Positions 60,370 through 64,000 of a DNA stretch of 64,000 nucleotides are shown one piece after another. A model generated the notes under the pieces. The model searched no databases. It saw nothing but the letters and a program-made list of their open reading frames with translations, and was not told the origin of the DNA. A program made the translations under genes and the position numbers. The DNA lies in assembly GCF_028372415.1 (NCBI RefSeq), contig NC_092878.1:72538704-72602703 (forward strand), written 5' to 3'. How positions within the stretch are numbered: position 1 is the first letter of the stretch; each line of letters opens with the position of its first letter. Origin of the DNA: Notamacropus eugenii. Its lineage: Eukaryota; Chordata; Mammalia; Diprotodontia; Macropodidae.

Positions 60370-61072
60370 TTATTTTTTTTCCATTTTGTCAGTTATACTT
60401 TTAAAGGAATTGATCAATTTTTCTTGTACCTCTCTGACTTTTAAAACCCTTCTTGAGTTCTTTCAAGAAGACTTTTGAGGGTTGAGACCAGTTCATATTC
60501 CCCTTTGAGATTTCAGATGTGGGCATATTGACAATGCTGTACACTTCTGAATTTGTGTTTTGATTTTCTGTGTCCCCATAGTAAGAATCTATGGTCTTTG
60601 TTTTTCTGTGTTGCTTTTTCCTCATGAAATTGGTCTTTTTCCTGGTTTTTAAAGTTGATCTCTGCTTCTGGGACACAGGGGAGATGTCCCATGCTTCTTG
60701 TGAAGATGAGTAGATTTCTGGTTACTGGCTTTGTATACTGGGACCTCAGGTGCTGGCAGTTGGAGGCCATAAACGCTGAAGCTTACCTGGAGCTGAACTG
60801 GAGCTCAGGTTGTCCCACTGGTCACTGATGTGGGGTTTGCTGCTGGTTTGCCAGGATGCTTTCCATCCTTTACTGATCCCTTCAGCCACAGCAAGAGTGA
60901 ATTTTTCTGTTAATCCCCTTAGCTTCATGAACTGAAAGTCTGCTGCACCCCGTCTTTCTATTTGTTCCACTGTTTAAGGATTATTCCTGGGATGGTATTT
61001 TCTGGATTTTTCAAGGTCAATAAAGGAGGGTGGGAGTGACTCACTGCTTACTCTGACATCTTGGTTCCCTGT
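60370..61072 (-). mobile_element. L1 5'-end fragment (5' UTR and ORF1 start), minus strand
   Basis: Minus-strand 5' UTR starting at ccaagatgtcagagtaagc (about 61072), then ORF1 N-terminus with MRKKQHRKTKTIDSYYGDTENQN and NMNWSQPSKVFLKELKKG (60401-60676). The rest of the L1 is absent beyond 60370, which is unusual because L1 copies normally lose the 5' rather than the 3' end. Confidence 0.8.
60401..60620 (-). pseudogene. L1 ORF1 N-terminus, truncated
   Basis: About 70 residues from MRKKQHRK, continuing into a truncated coiled coil with a stop at 60401. Only the disordered head and the first heptads remain; the trimerisation, RRM and C-terminal domains are missing. Confidence 0.8.
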
Positions 61073-61839
61073 CACATCAGTTCTTAAAATATATTCTTTT
61101 CATTTAAAAAAATGATAAAATTCTTTTTATGTTCAAAGCATGAGAAAGTGTAAGAAAGTAGAAAAAAGGCTACCTTGTAGTGAGGTAGATGTGGTTTCAA
61201 ATTCTACCTCTGGGACAAATTAGATAACAATTACAAAAGCATCGTCAATCTGTATCACTTTGAAGAGTTTTCAAAATAGGAGTTACCAAAATGGATGAAA
61301 TCACAGATCTGGAACCATAATGCCTGGCACATAGTACACATTTGATAAAAATATTTTTTAAACAATAAACATATTTTAATAAACATATTTACTGGATTCT
61401 CATATTTTTTAAAGCACTGTTTTAGATGATGAGTTTACAAAAAAGTAAGTAGAACTATACCTATGGATAAATTAATATATGATAAATATTTATAAATAGA
61501 TAAAGATACATGGATGATAGATTGATGAATAGCTTCTAAAATATGATTGATAGATATGTGATAGATCTAGACAGATAAATATTATATTTGTATATTATAC
61601 ACACACATACACATGCACAGGGGGGAGAGACACAGAGAAAGAAATAGAGTCAGAGACAGAGAGAGACAGATGGAGATGGAGGCAGAGAGAGATAATAAAT
61701 AGTGTACAGATGACAAATATATTTGGATGTATAGAAATAGATGCATATATACAGGAGAGAGATAAAGGTAACAAATAAGACAAATACAAAGTAAGTTCAA
61801 AATAATTTTGGGAGAAAGATAGGCAGCAGATGAAGGGCT
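61073..61839. other. Unassigned AT-rich sequence with microsatellites
   Basis: Possible L2 tail at 61315-61340 (atgcctggcacatagtacacat). CACA/GAGA low-complexity DNA at 61590-61690 produces the spurious Leu/Ser-rich minus-strand frames. Confidence 0.4.
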
Positions 61840-62780
61840 CAGGAAAAACTTTGTTTACAAGATGATTTTTGAGTTGTTTCTTAATATGATGTAGAAATGA
61901 AAAGGGAGTGTCTTCTAGCCTTGGGGCATGTAGGGGAAGTAGGCAGCAGTTTTGTGGGTAATGCTTTGTTGAAAAGAAAGAATGGAAGCAGGGAGATGAG
62001 TTAGGAACTCTCTAATGTAGTCTAGGCAAAAGGGACTGAAGATCTGAGTTAGGGTATTGGTAGTGAGAGTACTATGGAGAATATTGACATGGGAGAGGTT
62101 ACAAATCTATTCTTAAGAGGTAAAAGACTGGAAGCAGAAATAAAGGGGAGGGAAGATTAAAATAAAATCAATTTTTTTTTTTTTAGCCTGGGGAACTGGG
62201 AGAATGATGCAACTACTAATGAAAATAAAGATATTTGGATGAAGGGTAGGTTGAGAGAGAGGATTTAAGGAATTTATTTTGGGGAAATTCAAGCTTAAAG
62301 TGCAAGCAAATCATGCAGTTCAAAAAATCTAACAAACAACTTGAATCAAGAGTGTGAAGCTTAAGAGATTGTGTGATCATCCATATACATTTATATATCA
62401 TTCATAATAGTTAAAATAACAATGAGAAAAAGCATGTAGAGTGGAAAGAGAATTGGGGAGAGGAGGAAGAAAGAGTCTTAGAAGGACATCCATACTTAGA
62501 TGAAAGAAGAGGAAGAAGATATGCATGTGACACATAATCACCATTAGAATTTAGATTAGTAGGAAAAACAAAAAAACAACAACAAAAGGAGAATATATCA
62601 TTCTGTTTCAAATGGATATTTCATTAGGGTACTGATGAAAGAGTATTAAGAATGAATGGTTGCTCAACAAGGGCAAATGATGGAAAAGATTAAGGAAGAT
62701 GAAGACTATGAAAATACCATTGTGTTTGGCAAATTGGAGACCATTTGAAAACTTTGAAAGAGTATAAGTAAAGTGGTAAT
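61840..62780 (-). mobile_element. Diverged L2 LINE, minus strand
   Basis: The reverse complement contains gactacattagagagttcctaactcatctccctgcttcc-like L2 C-terminal wording (61990-62030) and, further on, the reverse of the motif A region near 62690-62770 (compare 21790-21900). Purine-rich throughout on the plus strand. Diverged; ends approximate. Confidence 0.5.
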
Positions 62781-63074
62781 GACTGAAGCTAGAATGTAAC
62801 ACTCTATGGAAGGCACATATGGTAAGGATGTGGAGAAGTATCCCTTGATCAGTAAAGAGGAAATGACCTACAGGATGATAGCTAGAAGGTATGGAAGACT
62901 AAAGGGAGTAGTTTCTTTGCATGGGAGAGACCTCTACATTCTTATAGGTATTTTTTTCTCCTCCTCCTCCTTCCTCATTCTTTATCTTCAACATCATCAT
63001 CATATTTTTCTTCCTTTTTTTCTTTCTCTTCTATCTCCTCCTACCACTACCACTAGTACCATATAAATAGCACT

Positions 63075-63245
63075 TTAAGGTTTTCAAAGCACTTTTGTGC
63101 TTATTATCCCATTTATTCCTCAAAAAGACTGGGAAGTAGGTGCTATTATTACCCTTATTTTCTGAATGAGAAAGTAAGAGAGGCTGTCCAGGATTGTACA
63201 GCTAGTAAGTATCTGAGGAAAGATTTGAACTTAGTTATTCCTGAT
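63075..63245 (-). mobile_element. MIR-type SINE, minus strand
   Basis: caaagcacttttgtgcttattatcccatttattcctca, gggaagtaggtgctattattaccc, gtacagctagtaagtatctgagg, gatttgaactt: reversed CORE-SINE. Confidence 0.7.
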
Positions 63246-64000
63246 CCAACTTAGAGGAAGAGACTGAAGATGATTATGAGGAAATAATTGACAGCATAAA
63301 ACCCAAGATAAGATGAGGGTGATAGCATGGATGAGAACCATTAGACAACTGGAGAGGTTACTCTCATTAAGGAACAAGGATATACCATCTTTTGACATGA
63401 GAGGGAAGGATGAGATTATGGGCAAAGAAAAAGAGATTTTGAGGTGTAAAATAAGATATAAGGAAACTAACATTTTATGGCCTCATTGAAGTAGAAGTGG
63501 AAGTTAATTGCTGACAAAAGGGGATAGGAATTGGAGCTGCATGCGTGAAGCATGAAGTCAAAGTTTAAAGTAGATCTCAGGTTCGTGCAACCTTAGACTG
63601 TTAAAGCCCCATCTCTGGCAAAACCAAACCAGAAAGAATTGTAAAAGGCTCAGAAGATGTCAGGATGAGGTCATAACTGACCTCATGATACTTTTATTAC
63701 CCAGGCTCATCAGTATGTCCTGTTCCTTAAAATTTCCAGTAGTTCTGAGCAGAGAACACTGCATGAGATTGTCTTTGAGGAGTATTTATGTAATCCTACC
63801 CTGACTCTGGAGGTTTCTTGAAGGGCTGTGCTGTGATGCTGACCACCTTATATATCTAAGAAATTAGAACTTCTAATTGGCTTAAAGATATCTGAGCCAG
63901 GATCTTGACTCAGGTCAAAAAGCTTCAGGAAAGGATTTCAGGAGAAATGGATGAGAAGCAAGGCAAGAACTTTTGAATGCCTTCTATGTTCAATCTCCAA
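63246..64000. other. Unassigned sequence to the right edge
   Basis: Purine-rich start then mixed sequence; possibly more L2, but I cannot support it. Confidence 0.35.

Overview
The window looks like intergenic or intronic DNA from a marsupial (metatherian) genome. Evidence for this is the low CpG, long microsatellites, LINE-1 copies with marsupial-style ORF1, many tRNA-headed CORE-SINEs (MIR/MAR1 type), several relatively well kept L2 copies, an RTE-like LINE, a palindromic hAT-like MITE and an ERV-L-like provirus. The exact species cannot be fixed from sequence alone; an opossum or an Australian marsupial would both fit. I found no intact protein-coding gene, no rRNA or tRNA gene and no CRISPR. 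Nearly every open frame is a transposon relic or its antisense shadow.

Layout. 1-5117: 5' part of an ERV-L-like provirus on the minus strand (5' LTR, gag, protease, reverse transcriptase, RNase H, integrase), heavily mutated, running off the left edge. 5395-16850: a three-deep nest. A plus-strand L1 lacking most of ORF2 was split by a minus-strand half-L1 (HAL1-like, target duplication at 7504 and 15601), which in turn carries a near full-length minus-strand L1 (8757-15233). 16850-23340: mostly unassigned sequence with an L2 copy (reverse-transcriptase motif A and YADD region, 20655-21925) and SINEs. 23343-31050: a second nest. An ORF2-depleted minus-strand L1 carries in its 3' UTR a TSD-flanked ORF1-only LINE (23377-26290), and in its ORF1 a processed pseudogene of CLP1 (28331-30086) with its own target duplication. 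31050-38800: another ORF2-depleted L1 on the plus strand, SINEs, L2 tails and long GA/CT/GT microsatellites. 38815-42030: an RTE-like LINE reverse-transcriptase relic followed by a probable ERV LTR with a tandem duplication. 42030-64000: old SINE, L2, L1 and hAT-MITE pieces separated by stretches in which I recognise nothing.

Nothing here forms an operon or pathway. The only cellular gene content is the dead CLP1 retrocopy. The most informative aspect is the insertion history: L1-encoded machinery moved ORF1-only relatives and one cellular mRNA, and target-site duplications readable by eye give their order. L1-type elements without ORF2 occur at least four times, with different junctions.
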